Positions 1-12,076 of a DNA stretch of 64,000 bases are shown here, piece by piece. The notes beneath the pieces were generated by a model. It saw nothing but the letters and a program-made list of their open reading frames with translations. It made no database searches and had not been told where the DNA came from. Made by a program: the position numbers and the translations under genes. Each line of letters opens with the position of its first letter. Positions within the stretch are counted from its first letter, which is position 1. The stretch comes from Otatea glauca (lineage: Eukaryota > Streptophyta > Magnoliopsida > Poales > Poaceae), in assembly GCA_036346275.1 (NCBI GenBank), contig CM070713.1, positions 58,523,567 through 58,587,566 on the forward strand, given 5' to 3'.

Positions 1-1843
1 TGACGGACGGGGCCCGCTTGGAAGTGACTCGTGCGTCGCGCAAACAAGCTGCGGTGATAGCCGGGTCCTGGTCAGTGGCGGCAAGACAGAGCGATGTCGC
101 CAGGTAGCGACTCGGCCTACTCGTGAGCGACCAGCAGCGAGGCGGCGGCCGAAGCTCGCCGCCGGCGATGGAGGGCCGAAGGCGCGGAATGGGTTCCACA
201 GAGAGCTTCAGCATGCTCTTGCGCACCCAGGGAAGGTCTCACGGTGGCCGAAGGTGGCCAGGAAGGGGGGTGCCACCGGCGGGGTGCGGCGGCGACCACG
301 ACCATCCGTCGGCGCGGGGGAAGAAAGGTGCGGCGAGCTAAGGGAAAGACAAGGTGAGCTTCACTGGGTTCACGAGTAGCTATGGGATACCTTTTTGGCT
401 GTCGGCTATAAAGAAAAGGGGCGCGCCACCGTGTGGGTGCAGTGGTCACCATGGTCGACTGGCGAAGTTGCGGAACCAGGGCCATCCGAGCCTCATTTTC
501 ACCAAATTAAGCAACAAGGGTTAAAGAATGACTTATTTGAGCACTTGATTCAACAGAAGAATATGCGAAAAGGGGGTCTCACCATGCGCGGCGACGCGGA
601 GGGAAAAGCTTGATGCGGGGGCTCATCGGAGAAGAAGGGTTCAAACTGAAGGTGGAGATGAGTTCCAGATGATGCTAGAAGGCTTCGACTCAGCTGGTTT
701 GGGGTGAAATTGGTTGAAGCGGTGGAATGCGGGATTTCCCCCTTTCCTTGGTTTTTCGCCGGAGTCGGAGAGGACGAGCGGGAACGCAGCGGAATGAGGC
801 AACTGGGAGAATACTCGGTTGGTTGAGGTGATGCGTGATGCTTAAATATGGCCGTGGAGTCGGTTCGGTGCAGGCGAGAGAGATCGGGAGAGCGCGATCG
901 TTCTGATCTAGCGTCGGCGCGAGAGAGCTGAGAGGAGAGGGAGTAGAACGCGTGGGAGAGAGGCTGATGTGTGGGGGCGAGGTGGCAGCGAGAGGCTGTC
1001 GGCAGGGGCCAACTGTCCACGGGGGCCCACATGGTAGCGACCGAAGGAAGAGAAATCGGCTAGGTTCTGGACACCACGGGATACATATAGCGAATTTGAT
1101 GATCAAACGGTTGAGGAAAATTATGAAAATTTTACCATGGGTTGGAAAGATAATTACCAGCTTCCAGTAAAAATTCAAATTTTTATGATTTGTGTATAAT
1201 TTTAAATAATTCTGAAAATGTAGCTTTTACTTTTCTGCCAATTCTGTCTTTCATTTGATTTATGACCAAAATTAGGTTAAAATTTTTTAAATTTTTTTAC
1301 CAGAGTCTAAGATGGTATGATGAACCTTCTGTAAAATTTAAAGATTTTATTTATTAATATTTAATTTTTAGTAATTCTGACATGACTATTTTCCAATTTA
1401 TTTATTCACTGTTTTCGAATTGTTAAAATTATAAAATTAATCATTTAATTTTTTATATTTTTACAGGATGTAGGAACTGTACTTTTGTAGGCAGGTTAAA
1501 ATTTTCAACTCAGGATAGCTTCTTTAGAATTCTAAAAATTCTATTACTTTTTGTCCTGATTTTTCTTTTACATGATTTGCTTTGATTAAATTATATTTTA
1601 ATTGGTCTAGGTCTTCCACCACCTTAATCTGGCTGTATAGAGCCCTAAGATATTTTTTGTGACTTTTTTAGATTTTTGTTGACTTGGTATTTTTACTTTT
1701 TTACTTTTACCATTTTACTATGTCCTTTAATCCAATTTCTTTTATTAAAGAAAAGCCAAAAGAATTTCTAATAATTACAGAAAATTTAGAAATAATATAC
1801 AAAAGACTTTTAATTTTTTTTTATTAATTTTGAGGCTGTTACA
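1..1843 (-). repeat. Partial LTR of a Tekay-like Gypsy element, cut by window edge
   Basis: The stretch ends in GAGGCTGTTACA at 1832-1843, exactly like the outer end of the LTR at 17870-21845. It follows the same plan: a GC-rich half with 'ggaatgggttcca' and 'gggcccacatg' blocks, then an AT-rich half with 'attttaccatgg/agataattaccag' and 'agagccctaagatattttt'. Divergence is large, so it is a relative and not a copy of the full element further right. The left end is outside the window, so solo LTR and complete element cannot be told apart. Reading frames in the GC-rich half overlap on both strands and look like composition artefacts. Confidence 0.7.
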
Positions 1844-1913
1844 TAACATAGCATAGCATGATCTAGTTCTTTAGTGGTACTCCAATAAAAGAAGTTCTTC
1901 AATGGGATAGGAT

Positions 1914-3375
1914 CAAGGATTGAAATCTCGTTTCACTCTAAATATCGTTTGTGGTCGGAGAACAAAATCTCGTGGAGATATCGCTATTTCAAAAAAAATT
2001 CGGACGAAATGTAAAAACAGAATTTGAATTTCGTTTTTTTACTACTGAAAAAACCGAGATCTTGGCAAAATTGCACCGAGCAAAAAATGGATCAAATGAC
2101 ATCGAATTTTTGTGTGGAGGTTTATAACATATCAGTGATGTTTCCATAAAAATGTCAGATGATTATCGAATCTGAGGAATTTTTACAAATTCAAACATTG
2201 CAACTGTCCTAATAAAACAAATCGCTGAACGACAAATTTGAACCGAATGAAAAATGAAGCAAAACATGTTAGAAAATTTTGCAGTTTTATTTGAATAGTT
2301 ATGATGTATCACTAATGTTCCCATAAAATTTTTAGATAATGATAAAGCTTCATTAATTTTTAAAAATTCGGATAGTGCTACTGTCCTGATAAAAGCCATA
2401 TCGACAAAGTTCAACCAAATGAAAAATGGTACAAATCACGTTAGAAAATTTTGAAATTTTTTGTAGATGTTCATGGTGTATCATTAATGTTTTTATAAAA
2501 TTTTCATATGATGATCATGCTCAGAAAGTTCCAAAAATTCTGACGGTGCTACGTCTTGATAAAAGCCTTATGATCAATACATAGATTTGTTTTAATAACA
2601 AAAAAATGTTTAAAATTTTTGTAAATTTTGCATAAGGGTTATAAGAAAATTATTAAGATCTCATAAAATTTTTGAATCATGAACACACTCTAGTTAATTT
2701 ATAAAATTCTTACAATTGCAATGTACCATTTATGTTCTTTCTGTTTTTGATTTTTGAAATATAACAAATGAAGTTCACTGCATACATAGATTTGATTGAG
2801 CAAACAAAAAAAATTATTTTTTAAAAAAATTTATATAATGGTACTGAGGCAATTATTAAGTTCTCAGAAAAATTTTGGATCATGATCACACTCGAGCAAA
2901 TTTATAAAATTCTAACAAGGTTACTGTCCTAATTATGTTCATTCTTTTTTGATTTTGTAAAGATAAAAAATGAATTTAAATTATTTTTAAATTTTTTATG
3001 TATGATCCTATACTTCTTAGGATGGTACCATAAATTTTTCACATCATTATAAAGCACGTACAATTTTATAAAAATCCTATAGTATTTCTGCAGTTTTCAA
3101 AAAATATCTCAAAATTTGTTTTTCAATAAATTTTTATTGGAGATGACTTTCTTAAGGGTTATTGATCAATTTCCGGTCAAATCCGGTTATAAAACATCAA
3201 ATTTCGGATTAAAATCCCGAGATCTCGGCAGTTTATAGCGAGATCTCGCCAAGATATAGCGAGATAACTATAGCAATTTAAATTTTTGAATTTTTTCACT
3301 CTGAATGACATTTCAAAACTCGTTTATGTCCGATAAGCGAGATCTCGCGAAAAACTGAGAGATTTTTATCCTTTG
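1914..3375. mobile_element. Candidate non-coding transposon with imperfect terminal inverted repeats
   Basis: The left end (CAAGGATTGAAATCTCG, 1914-1930) is an imperfect inverted match to the right end (GATTTTTATCCTTTG, 3361-3375). Both ends are dotted with the palindrome-like word GAGATCTCG or GATCTCG (about 2060, 3220-3250 and 3340-3350). The inside is AT-rich, lacks a credible ORF and holds degenerate tandem units. No clear target duplication was found, so class and boundaries are inferred. Confidence 0.35.
2121..3130. repeat. Degenerate tandem repeat, about 170-205 bp units
   Basis: A recurring block 'at(c)a.t.atg.t..cataaaattttt.gat.atgat' is found near 2131, 2308, 2480, 2648, 2853 and 3020. 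Within most units it is followed by 'aattct.ac..tgct.c.gtcctgataaaa'. Spacing is about 177, 172, 169, 204 and 170 bp. The units are strongly diverged, which suggests an old array. Confidence 0.6.
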
Positions 3376-3781
3376 TTAAGCCAGCAGATGCAGCAGTAGC
3401 TTCTAGCCGTGCGTTGGATCATAATAAACATGGGCGGAGAAAGATTGGACCAAATACTCCACTAGTTCGACAGCCCATCAACGATCGCGGCTTTCCAGCT
3501 TGATGAGCCCACGTCGTCCAGCACGTTCATCCAGCCCACGATTATATCGCAAGTTCGCTGCCTTGCGCGTCAGCACGCGTCCGCCGATCTTGCCGCTGCG
3601 TTCGGAAATCATCGGCAAGACGGCGAGGAAGTAACAAACTTAACCGAACACGAGCAGCTTGCGCGCCCTTGGTTCGCGGCTCGGCGCCGTGCGGGCGTGC
3701 ATGCGCGCAGTTAATACTCGTTGCGTCCTTTTCGGGAGCGAAAGTGCAAACCGCGGATGGTGGAACATACAAAACGGATCA
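3376..3781. other. Unassigned GC-rich stretch left of the MULE
   Basis: This 400 bp segment is GC-richer than its surroundings and contains short overlapping frames on the minus strand only. I recognise no protein, RNA or repeat in it. It may be host DNA into which the MULE inserted, since the first base of the 9 bp target duplication is at 3782. Confidence 0.3.
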
Positions 3782-3790
3782 GATATTTCC

Positions 3791-4322
3791 GGTGCGGAAG
3801 TAAATTCTCAAAGACCTTCTCTTTTTTAGTCTGAGCGACCCTTTTTTTTGTTTTACACATGTAACTGTACCAATCTCAAAGTAACTGGTGAGTCCTCTCT
3901 TCTCCCATCTAAGGGGGTGTTTGGCATAGCTCAGGCTTCACCAAAATCCGTGGAGTTGGTGGAGCGAGTATTCTAGCTCAGAAATTTATAGAAATTTGGA
4001 GGTGTAGGTGCGATTAAGAGTGTTTAGGTAGATCATGTTGTTTACATTTTAAACTAAAAATATAAACTTAATTCACTTTATTTTATCCTATAAGTTCCAG
4101 ATCTGAGGTGGAGCTGAGATCTGGAGCTATGCCAAACAGGGCCTAAATCTCTCTTAACGGACGTTTTCGCGGCGGCGCGACGGTTCGTCTGTTCTTCTTC
4201 TATCGCTCGCAGACGCGGGGCTTGCGATGATCGGATCTGCGGCGGTGGCGGCGACCGGCACTACGTCGGTGGCGGTGGCAGCAGGCGAGGCCACGAGGAT
4301 CCGTCGGGAGACCATCTCGTCC
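3791..4322 (+). repeat. Left terminal inverted repeat of the MULE (interrupted)
   Basis: This arm pairs with the reverse complement of 7412-7720. Matching blocks include 'ctcaaagtaactggtg', 'cctctcttctcccatctaa', 'cgcggcggcgcgacggttcg' and the inner end 'accatctcgtcc'. Without the 231 bp MITE and its 3 bp duplication the arm is about 298 bp. The inner part contains the start codon at 4227 and the first codons of the transposase. Confidence 0.9.
3913..4143. mobile_element. Tourist-like (PIF/Harbinger) MITE
   Basis: The 231 bp insert begins GGGGGTGTTTGGCATAGCTC and ends GAGCTATGCCAAACAGGGCC, which form terminal inverted repeats. It is flanked by TAA at 3910-3912 and 4144-4146, the 3 bp duplication typical of PIF/Harbinger MITEs. 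The right MULE arm shows the site without the insert, which fixes the boundaries. It has no coding capacity. Confidence 0.88.
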
Positions 4323-7072
4323 GACTCTAAAAACGGTGATGGAGTTTTCAACTCCGATGATGAGAAATTAGAAGAGATTGCTGCAGCAGATTTGGAGGTG
4401 AGTGATGTATTTACATCGTACAGGTTGCTATGAAGGATGTTCTCAGTAGCAATACTTGATGTTGCGATGACCAAACTCGATCAGGTGAACTTGTGCCAAA
4501 GATTGGCATGACCTCTACTTCAGAGGATGATGCATACAATTTTTATAATGCACATGCTGGAAAGGTCGGGTTTAGCATTAAGAAGTGCCACACTAAACAT
4601 AGACTAGATGGCACATTATCTTCCAAGTATTTTGCTTGCAGTAATGAAGGTCACAAGAACAGTGATCCGAAAAATCAACCAAAGAAAGAACGTGCTTCAA
4701 CCAGGTCAGACTGCAATGCTCGTGTTCAGTTCTATGTTTCACAAGATGGAATCTAGAGGGTGCAGAAAGTGGTACTTGCTCATAATCACAGCTTTGTAAG
4801 CCCAGACAAGGGACACATGCTTAGATCGCAGCGACGTATGTCCAAAGCGGATGAGCATATCATTAGCAAAATGCGACAGGCGGGAGTTAAGACAACTGAA
4901 ATATATGATTTTTTCCAACGGTGGTCAGATGGAGCTGAGAATGTGCAATTCTTGAAAATGGATTGTAGTAACTTCATTGGTCGTGAGCGCAAAAGGTACT
5001 TGGAAGCCCAAGATGCACAGACCCTAATTGAATACTTGGAGAACAAACAAGGTGAAGATCCTTCTTTCTATTATGCTGTGCAATTAGAAAAAGAAGTTGG
5101 TCGAATATGTAACTTCTTTTGGGCAGATGGTAAAGCCGTTGCAGATTATGCTTGCTTTGAAGATGTCATATGCGTTGACACTACATTTCAGACAAATAAA
5201 CCTGAAATGCCATTTGCTCCCATTCTTGGAACAAATCATCATAGGCAAACTATTATTTTTGGAGCTGCACTATTATTCAATGAAAGCGCCGAGTCATTTG
5301 TTTGGCTATTTAGAAATTTATTGAAAGCAATGTCTGAAAAGCAACCTGTTACAATTTTCACAGATCAATGTGCTGCAATGGAAAAGGCAATCAAGCTTGT
5401 ATTACCGAACTCATGTCACCGTCTTTGCATATGGCACATATACCAAAATGCTGCAAAACATCTCAGCTAAGTGATCTCTGATAATGAAGAGTTTCTCAAG
5501 GACTTCAAGCATTGTGTATATGAAGAAAGATCAGTAGAACATTTTAACATGATGTGGCAAGAGTTATTGGCTACTTACGACCTTGGACAGAATTCATGGC
5601 TGCAAAATTTATATACATTACGTGAGAAGTGGGCCACTGTCTACCGCCATGATTCATTTTGTGCAGACATGACGTCCACTCAAAGATGTGAAGGTATGAA
5701 TAATGTGTTCAAGAAAATTTTCCGTAGGAAACTATCTATTTCAGAACTCTTGGTAGAATTTTACAAGTGTGCTGCACGTCTTCGTGGAAATGAGTTATAT
5801 GAAGATTACAGATCACGAAATTCAAATCCAATTCTCTGTGTTAGTAACTTACCTTTGTTGAAGGCAGCCGCTGAATCATATACAAGAAATATGTATACTA
5901 TTTTTGAGGAAGAATTCAAAAAGCAATTTGTTTTTTCATGCACATTGCTAACTCATGAAGGGACGGTAAGCACGTACAAGATAGTGTCTATGGATCGGAG
6001 TTGGGATGAAGCCTCAGTTACTTTTGATTCAGATGGTATGCAGGCGCTGTGTTCATGCAAGAAGTACTATTGTTTTGGTAAGTGCATATGATGGAGAAGT
6101 TTTACAATCTATTTGTATTTATCTGTCATCTATAATAGTTCTTGAATCATGCAGGTATCTTATGCAGGCATATACTACGAGTCTTCAACCAAAACAATAT
6201 TATCAGTTTGCCTCCTAGGTATATATTGAGCAGATGGACACAATATGCAAAAAGAGGCACCTTTACTAATAACAAACAAGGCCAGTGTGATAACTTAGCA
6301 ACTTACACTGCACTTCTCTCTCGGAAAATGATATCAGTTGCATTGAAATGTGCGGTTTCATAAAAGGTTCTTCAGCACTTGGATGATGGTTTTGATAAGT
6401 TGACCCTAGAAGTCGAAAATTTATTGAGCCAGATTAATTTGAATGAAAAAGAAGCTCCACAATGTTTTCTCAAATGTACTAAAGATGTTGCAGAAGAGTG
6501 CATATCGTTTAGAGTACCTTTGTATAAAAAAGGGCCAACGATTAGATGGTCAAAAAGTGTACTTGAAGGAGGAAAGAAAATTGGTTCTTCGAAAAAAAAT
6601 GGAGGAAAGAAAAATGCTCCTAGAAATAAAAGAAAGAAAGGTATGTATAGTTGTATACTGGCTTGTTTGGCATTTGCCATTTTCAGTATGTACCGAATAT
6701 CTTCGCATGTCTACAGATGAGCCAAGGCAATCATCCAACGTAAATCTAGCAGATGAACCAGGGCAATTATCCAACACAAATCTAGCTGGAACCTCACACA
6801 GACTGTAAGATTAATCAAACATCGTATCTCCTTCGTTGATAGTGCATTTCAGTTCATAATGTTTTTTCGTTTTGCAATATGAATTGGTTCAGGGACCATT
6901 CGACTCAAGTGCTACTGCTATGGCTACTCCATTGGTGACAAGCAATATAATGATGCCATTTGGAGATAATTCCATGATGTTCTTTCCGCCAATTCGAGGA
7001 GAATTTACAAATCTCTTACTTCAAGCTGGACATGAAGTGCCTACTTCTCGTCGCTTAGAATTTGATAAATGA
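4227..7072 (+). pseudogene. FAR1/FHY3-type MULE transposase, broken
   Basis: The protein would bind the TIRs and cut and join DNA in the nucleus. Domains in order: a FAR1 N-terminal WRKY-GCM1-type DNA-binding domain (about 4490-4700, 'GFSIKKCHTKHRLDG'); the MULE DDE core (about 5160-5460, with 'VICVDTTFQTNK' and 'TIFTDQCAAMEKAIK' carrying the first two Asp); and a SWIM zinc finger split by an intron (C-S-C near 6050, then C-R-H at about 6163-6171). Likely introns are 4398-4484, 6078-6154 (GTAAGT...GCAG) and 6641-6716 (GTATGT...ACAG), with another near 6805-6892. Stops in frame are TAG 4754-4756, TAA 5468-5470 and TAA 6361-6363. The C-terminal tail runs to the stop at 7070-7072. Exon phases at the first and last introns do not fit perfectly. 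FAR1/FHY3 transcription factors descend from this transposase class, but the TIRs and target duplication show this copy is a transposon and not a domesticated gene. Confidence 0.85.
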
Positions 7073-7411
7073 ATTGATACATGTGGTGACATTCACGCAC
7101 TTTCCAACTTGATGTAAACCAGGAGGAAGCGATGTGTCTTCCTCTTTTGTTTCTCTGGTACTGTAACCTCCCGTGTTTGAATTTTTATACTTTGAAGCCA
7201 GTTCAAATACTAATGCATACGCATTAGTTTGCCGCTTGATTCTCCAGATTCCAAATCATTTTGCACTCGCCCAGACCAATTCAATCAACTGCTCTCAAAC
7301 GAGGCAGCACGGCAGCAGCTACCTTTGTTGCCTTCCTTGCGCGCGTTGGAGCTCGCTGTGTGGGTCCGCAACCGCCATGGAGGTGCTCCTCTCCGGGGAC
7401 CCTGACAAGGT

Positions 7412-7720
7412 GGACGAGATGGTCTCCCGACGGATCCCCGTGGCCTCGCCTGCTGCCGTCGCCACCGACGTAGTGCCGGCCGCCGCCACCGTCGCAGAGC
7501 CGGTCATCGCAAGCCCAGCGTCTGAGAGCGATAGAAGAAGAACAGACGAACCGTCGCGCCGCCGCGGAAACGTCGATGCCTAACGGGCCGTTAAGAGAGA
7601 TTTAGATGGGAGAAGAGAGGACCCACCAGTTGCTTTGAGATTGAGTACAGTTCCACGTGTCAAACAAAGAAGGAGGATCTTTTAGATTAGAAAAAGGGTA
7701 ATCTCTCATAATTTGCTTCC
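7412..7720 (-). repeat. Right terminal inverted repeat of the MULE
   Basis: This 309 bp arm is the uninterrupted counterpart of the left TIR. It keeps the site 'cccatctaaatctctc' (in reverse complement) where the left arm carries the MITE. Because the left TIR holds the start of the transposase, this arm contains a mirror-image open frame on the minus strand (7319-7507) that merely reflects it. Confidence 0.9.
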
Positions 7721-7729
7721 GATATTTCC

Positions 7730-8017
7730 TGTCTAATCTGAAGTCAGTTATGATTGGGACGGGATTTAACTATTTGGCCAGATTTAGGATCAGATTCGAA
7801 GCAGTTAATATCCAGTAAATACGGGATGATTTAAATATTAGGATTTTTTCTATTTAGATATTCAAATTGTTTCTATTTGGATAACAGCGAGGTCCAACCC
7901 TTTTATCATATATTTTTCATGGCATCCTATTTATATTAACAATTAGTTGGTTCTATTAATCCTCAAGTAACATATTCTTTTTACGACGTATATTGGGTTT
8001 GATTGATATATAACTTG
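7730..8017. other. Host or older-repeat DNA between the MULE and the Tekay element
   Basis: AT-rich sequence without a credible ORF. It was continuous with 21851-22125 before the Gypsy element inserted. Both sides carry short motifs such as 'ggattcgtatccatatctgg' and 'cagttaatatccag' that recall hAT subterminal repeats. No ends could be defined. Confidence 0.35.
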
Positions 8018-8022
8018 GTACT

Positions 8023-11000
8023 TGTAAGGCCCTCATTTTTGATAAATAAATACCAAAAATAGATACCATGTGCATCTGATTACTAGTCCCATGATCGATA
8101 GCTAAATGCGCACAAATACAAATTGATATCACAGTCATACACAAACTTTATTACAGTGAAGTAAGATTACATATTATTTTACAATACCAAAAGTAAAGCT
8201 GCAGTGGAGACAAATTCTTGTAGTATGCCTTTTAACCCATTGTTCCACGAGCAAGCGACAAGGAAAATCCTTAGATAAATTCATCGATAAATTCCCGTAT
8301 CCTGCATCAACGTAAGAATCGTGGGAAATCTGTTTCTTCACCTAAAAACATCAACGTTGGCAAGTTGAGTACTTACGTACTCATAAGACTTATGCAAATC
8401 CTAAAATACATGCGGCCATTTCAATGAAAGGCTAATAAGGTTAATTTGCGTAAAGTGGTTTGAAATGTAAATCTTGAATAATAGATTGCAAAATGGAATT
8501 TAAATAAAAGCAATTTAATATTGAAAGTGATAGAATGTAAGCATCAATAAATCACGAATGTTTGGGTATACTGATCATACTTAAAACCATTTCCTTCCGC
8601 ACATAGCGGAAATGACCAACACGTGGTAGAAACCACTTTTATGAAAATAAGCAAAGCGCTAACTATGTGATGACTTTACCAAGTGTCCATGACCATGCGG
8701 CGCTAATCGATTAGTTTTACACTCTGCAGAGGTATCTGACTTTCCCACAAGACATGGTGACTCTTTGAGCAATCGATATTTGCACTGCGCCTTTGGTGTG
8801 CGCGAGAGTCATGTTATAAGCATTACATTATTTAAACCTAACTTTGCACCGGCGCGGTGGCGATAACCCATACGTGGTGTAAGAACTCGAGCATAGAAAT
8901 GATGGAACTACCACGATATGGCATACACCGTTATATTGGTAGAGCGTTTAATCCATGATCACCTCGGTGTGGGCGTCCGTCGAGCAATTCATTAAGAAGC
9001 AGCTCGTACTACTCCGGCCTTCCAAGTGCAAAGCTAGTTTTAAACAACAATAAGTTAGAGCTGTCTCATACCGGCACTTGTGGTTGTATGAATGTTCTTG
9101 GCACGAAAACAACCCATAGTTCGGTCCTTAATCCGACACGGGCAATAATCTCCACTACACTCGTGCAAAGACATGCACAACCGGCTATTGCCAATAATTG
9201 CCGCATCTAAATCTTAGTTTTGTTTTCATTTTCCAACCAAATACCAACCACAAAAATGGTCATACCCATTTAAATGTCATATCAAAGTCTTTAATCATTT
9301 CACAGTTTAACTTCATTTAGCTTTGGCTAAGCATTTCACTAAATGTGAGTAACCAGATTGACATTAAATATTGTCTAAGCTATTCTAGGGTTTTCAAGGT
9401 TCACAATTTTCTACTTATCAAGGAAGTTCTATAAGTCTCTTGGTACAATTATCATTACAGAAATATAGCAGACTTTAACAAAATAAAGTATGCGATAAAA
9501 CATTTAATGAAAACATTTATAAAACTGGGATCAATATGATCAAAGGGGTTTGCTTGCCTTGTTGACTATCCTCGACTTCAAACTCTGTTAAATCGAATGT
9601 ATCTAGGATTAAATCGGGTTCTACACGTTATACGGCAACATATAACAAATACCAAATTTCAATAGAGCCAAAAAGAAATCAGATGGAAATATTCAAATAA
9701 AATGATTTCACAATTCAGGAATGATTTCAGGAGTTATTTGTTTTCTTTTGCAATTTAAAGATTTGATCTATTTAAACCATTATTGCATTATTTTCTACTC
9801 ATTTTATAACTTAGATTTTTCTTACAACACACCTAAGTATTTTTACAGATTCTGGTTCCTGAGATTATAAGGATTCTAATAAAATTTATTTTACTAAATT
9901 TGGAGGTTATTTGCAAAATTTTCATGAATGGCATATTTCTAACTTTTCTTTTGAATTTGAATTCGAATTTCAAATAAAATTCAATTCTGAAATATTTTTA
10001 CATATTTTGAATCTACCAGATTTTATATGAATTTAGAAATTTATTTCATCAAATTTGGTTAAATGATTCAAAAGTTATAGCTAAATGAATATCTAGGTTT
10101 TGAATAAATACTAAAAATCAGAAAACTGCCGAAAATGGAAAGTACGCTTTCAGGAAAGCGCGCTTTCCTTTTAGTGAACCGTCTTGGTATTGACAAAGGG
10201 CCCATAGGTCAGCGACCGATCTGTATTCTGGTAGACGCTGTGTGGTTCGCCACGGCGTGCGCGTAGAGTCGACAAAGCGCGTGTCGATGTCGCTGACGCA
10301 GCGCCAGACGCGATCGACCGGCCGGGCGGATAAGCGCGCGACAGACTGGCGCAAGCGCGTCGCGGTGACGGCCCGTGCCGCTGGCGGCGACCAGGCGAGC
10401 TGCGGCTAAGCGAGCTCGCCGGCGAACCGGAGCGGGCGATGGAATCGATTCCACTCGAGCCAGCGCATCCGTGCGAACCGAGGGCGGTCGCGGCATGCGG
10501 TCCGAGGCGGCCGGAAAAGCGGATTCCACCGGCGGCGGCGGCTCTGGCGGAGTTCGCCGACGGCGAGCGAGCCTCCGGGTGGAATGGGTTCGCTCGAGGT
10601 TGAGGCATCCGTCGCACACTTTGGTGGCGGCGGTGGCTGAGGGCTCTGCGCGACATGCCACCGCCGTCTGGCGGCGGCGGCAATGGCCGGCGGCGGCGAT
10701 GCAAAACTAGAGCTAACCAAGCCATTTTCACTCGGATGAGCACTGCGCGACTCAAGAACCGTTCCATCAATCGCTTTGAAGAATGAATGAAGGAGGAAGG
10801 CTCTCATCGTGCTTGATGGTGGCGGAAGAAAAAACGGCGGAGAAGCTCGCGGGAAGAAAGGGTTTGCCGAGGTTTGGGGCGAGCTCTGGAGGTGCTAGGG
10901 TGCTTCGGGTTGAATGAATTGGAGTGGAATGGAGTGAGGCGGAGGATTTGAAGTTTTGCCCTCTTTGCGGTTTTTACCGTCGCCGGAGAAGATGACAATA

Positions 11001-12054
11001 GCAGCGGCGGAATGGATTGCACGGGGTGGTAGCTAGGTCGGTGCGACGAGACGAGGGTTTATAGGGGCTCGGAGGCGGTGCGGCGCAGCGCGAGAAAAAC
11101 CGAGAGGCGGCGTCGGTAGCGGAGAGAGGCGAGAGAGAGGAAGAAGAAGGCACGGCGGGTCGCTGACGCGTGGGGCGAGCTGGCAGCGGCTGTCGGCTGA
11201 GGTGTCTCACCGACAGCCGGGCCCACATGTCGTGAGAGCGAAAAGAAGTCTGGCGAAGACTCAAGACGGAACGGAATAAAAACGGGGATTTCGAGGCTCA
11301 AACCGACTCTAAATTTTATAAAAATTTTACCAGCAGTCGGCAAGATAATTACCATACTCCAGTAAAATTTTCGATATTTTATGATGCATGCGGATTTTTA
11401 TAAAATTCTGACATTGCAATAGTTGCTACATTGCCCATTCGGTTTTTCTTTTAATTTGCGATTTAAATGAAGGGATTATTTTACAAAACTTTTTATTACG
11501 GTTTGAAATGATATTATACACCTTCTGTAAAAATTACAGACTTTAATTATTATTATTTAATTTTTAAAAATTCTGACATTACTGTTTTCCAGATTATTTA
11601 TTCACTGTTTTTGAATTTTTAAAATTATAAAATGAATTAATAAATTCTTGATATTTTTACTGAAGGTTGATACTGTTTTGATGTCAGCAAGATAAAAATT
11701 TTGGGTCATGATGACTTACAGATATGTTTACCAAATTGTTTTACCATTTTACCCTGAGATATTCACTCATGATTATCTTTGATTAATTGTTATTTTTATT
11801 AATTCAGCTTACCCACCGACTTAAGCAAGCTGAGGAGAGCCCTCAGATATTTTTAGAAACTTTGGTAAATTTTTGTTGAATTAACATTTTACTTTTACCA
11901 TTTTCTATTTACCATATTCTTTGATTCATTTTCTTGCATTAAAGAAAAGCCAAAAGAATATTCAGAAAATCTAGAAAATTCAGAAATTTCGAAAATAATA
12001 CACAAAATATTTTTATTTCATTTTCTTTATTTTATGATTTTTGAGGCTATTACT
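8023..12054 (-). repeat. 3' LTR of the Tekay-like element
   Basis: It begins TGTAAGGCCC on the plus strand and ends GGCTATTACT, against GGCTGTTACA in the other LTR. It carries about 88 bp near 9625-9712 that are absent from the other LTR. GC-rich (10130-11270) and AT-rich halves alternate. The GC-rich half produces overlapping open frames on both strands that I do not regard as genes. Confidence 0.92.
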
Positions 12055-12076
12055 GGATCTACCCACTTACAAAAAT

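Larger units (their letters stand above)
3791..7720 (+). mobile_element. Complete Mutator-like element (MULE) with FAR1-type transposase
   Basis: The element is bounded by a perfect 9 bp direct repeat, GATATTTCC, at 3782-3790 and 7721-7729. A 9 bp duplication is the hallmark of Mutator superfamily insertions. Inside are long terminal inverted repeats (3791-4322 and 7412-7720) flanking a single transposase-derived gene reading rightward. Total length is 3,930 bp, of which 231 bp is a nested MITE in the left arm. The transposase carries several stops, so this copy cannot encode an intact enzyme without suppression or editing, although TIRs and target duplication are well preserved. Confidence 0.9.

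Noticed and set aside
4227..7072. Domesticated FAR1-like host gene
   Set aside because: Intact TIRs, a perfect 9 bp target duplication and stops in frame show it is a transposon copy.
10118..11355. Several 70-200 codon frames in the GC-rich half of the Tekay LTRs (also 19845-21191)
   Set aside because: They overlap on both strands, are broken differently in the two LTRs and are Arg/Ala/Pro-rich. They reflect base composition.
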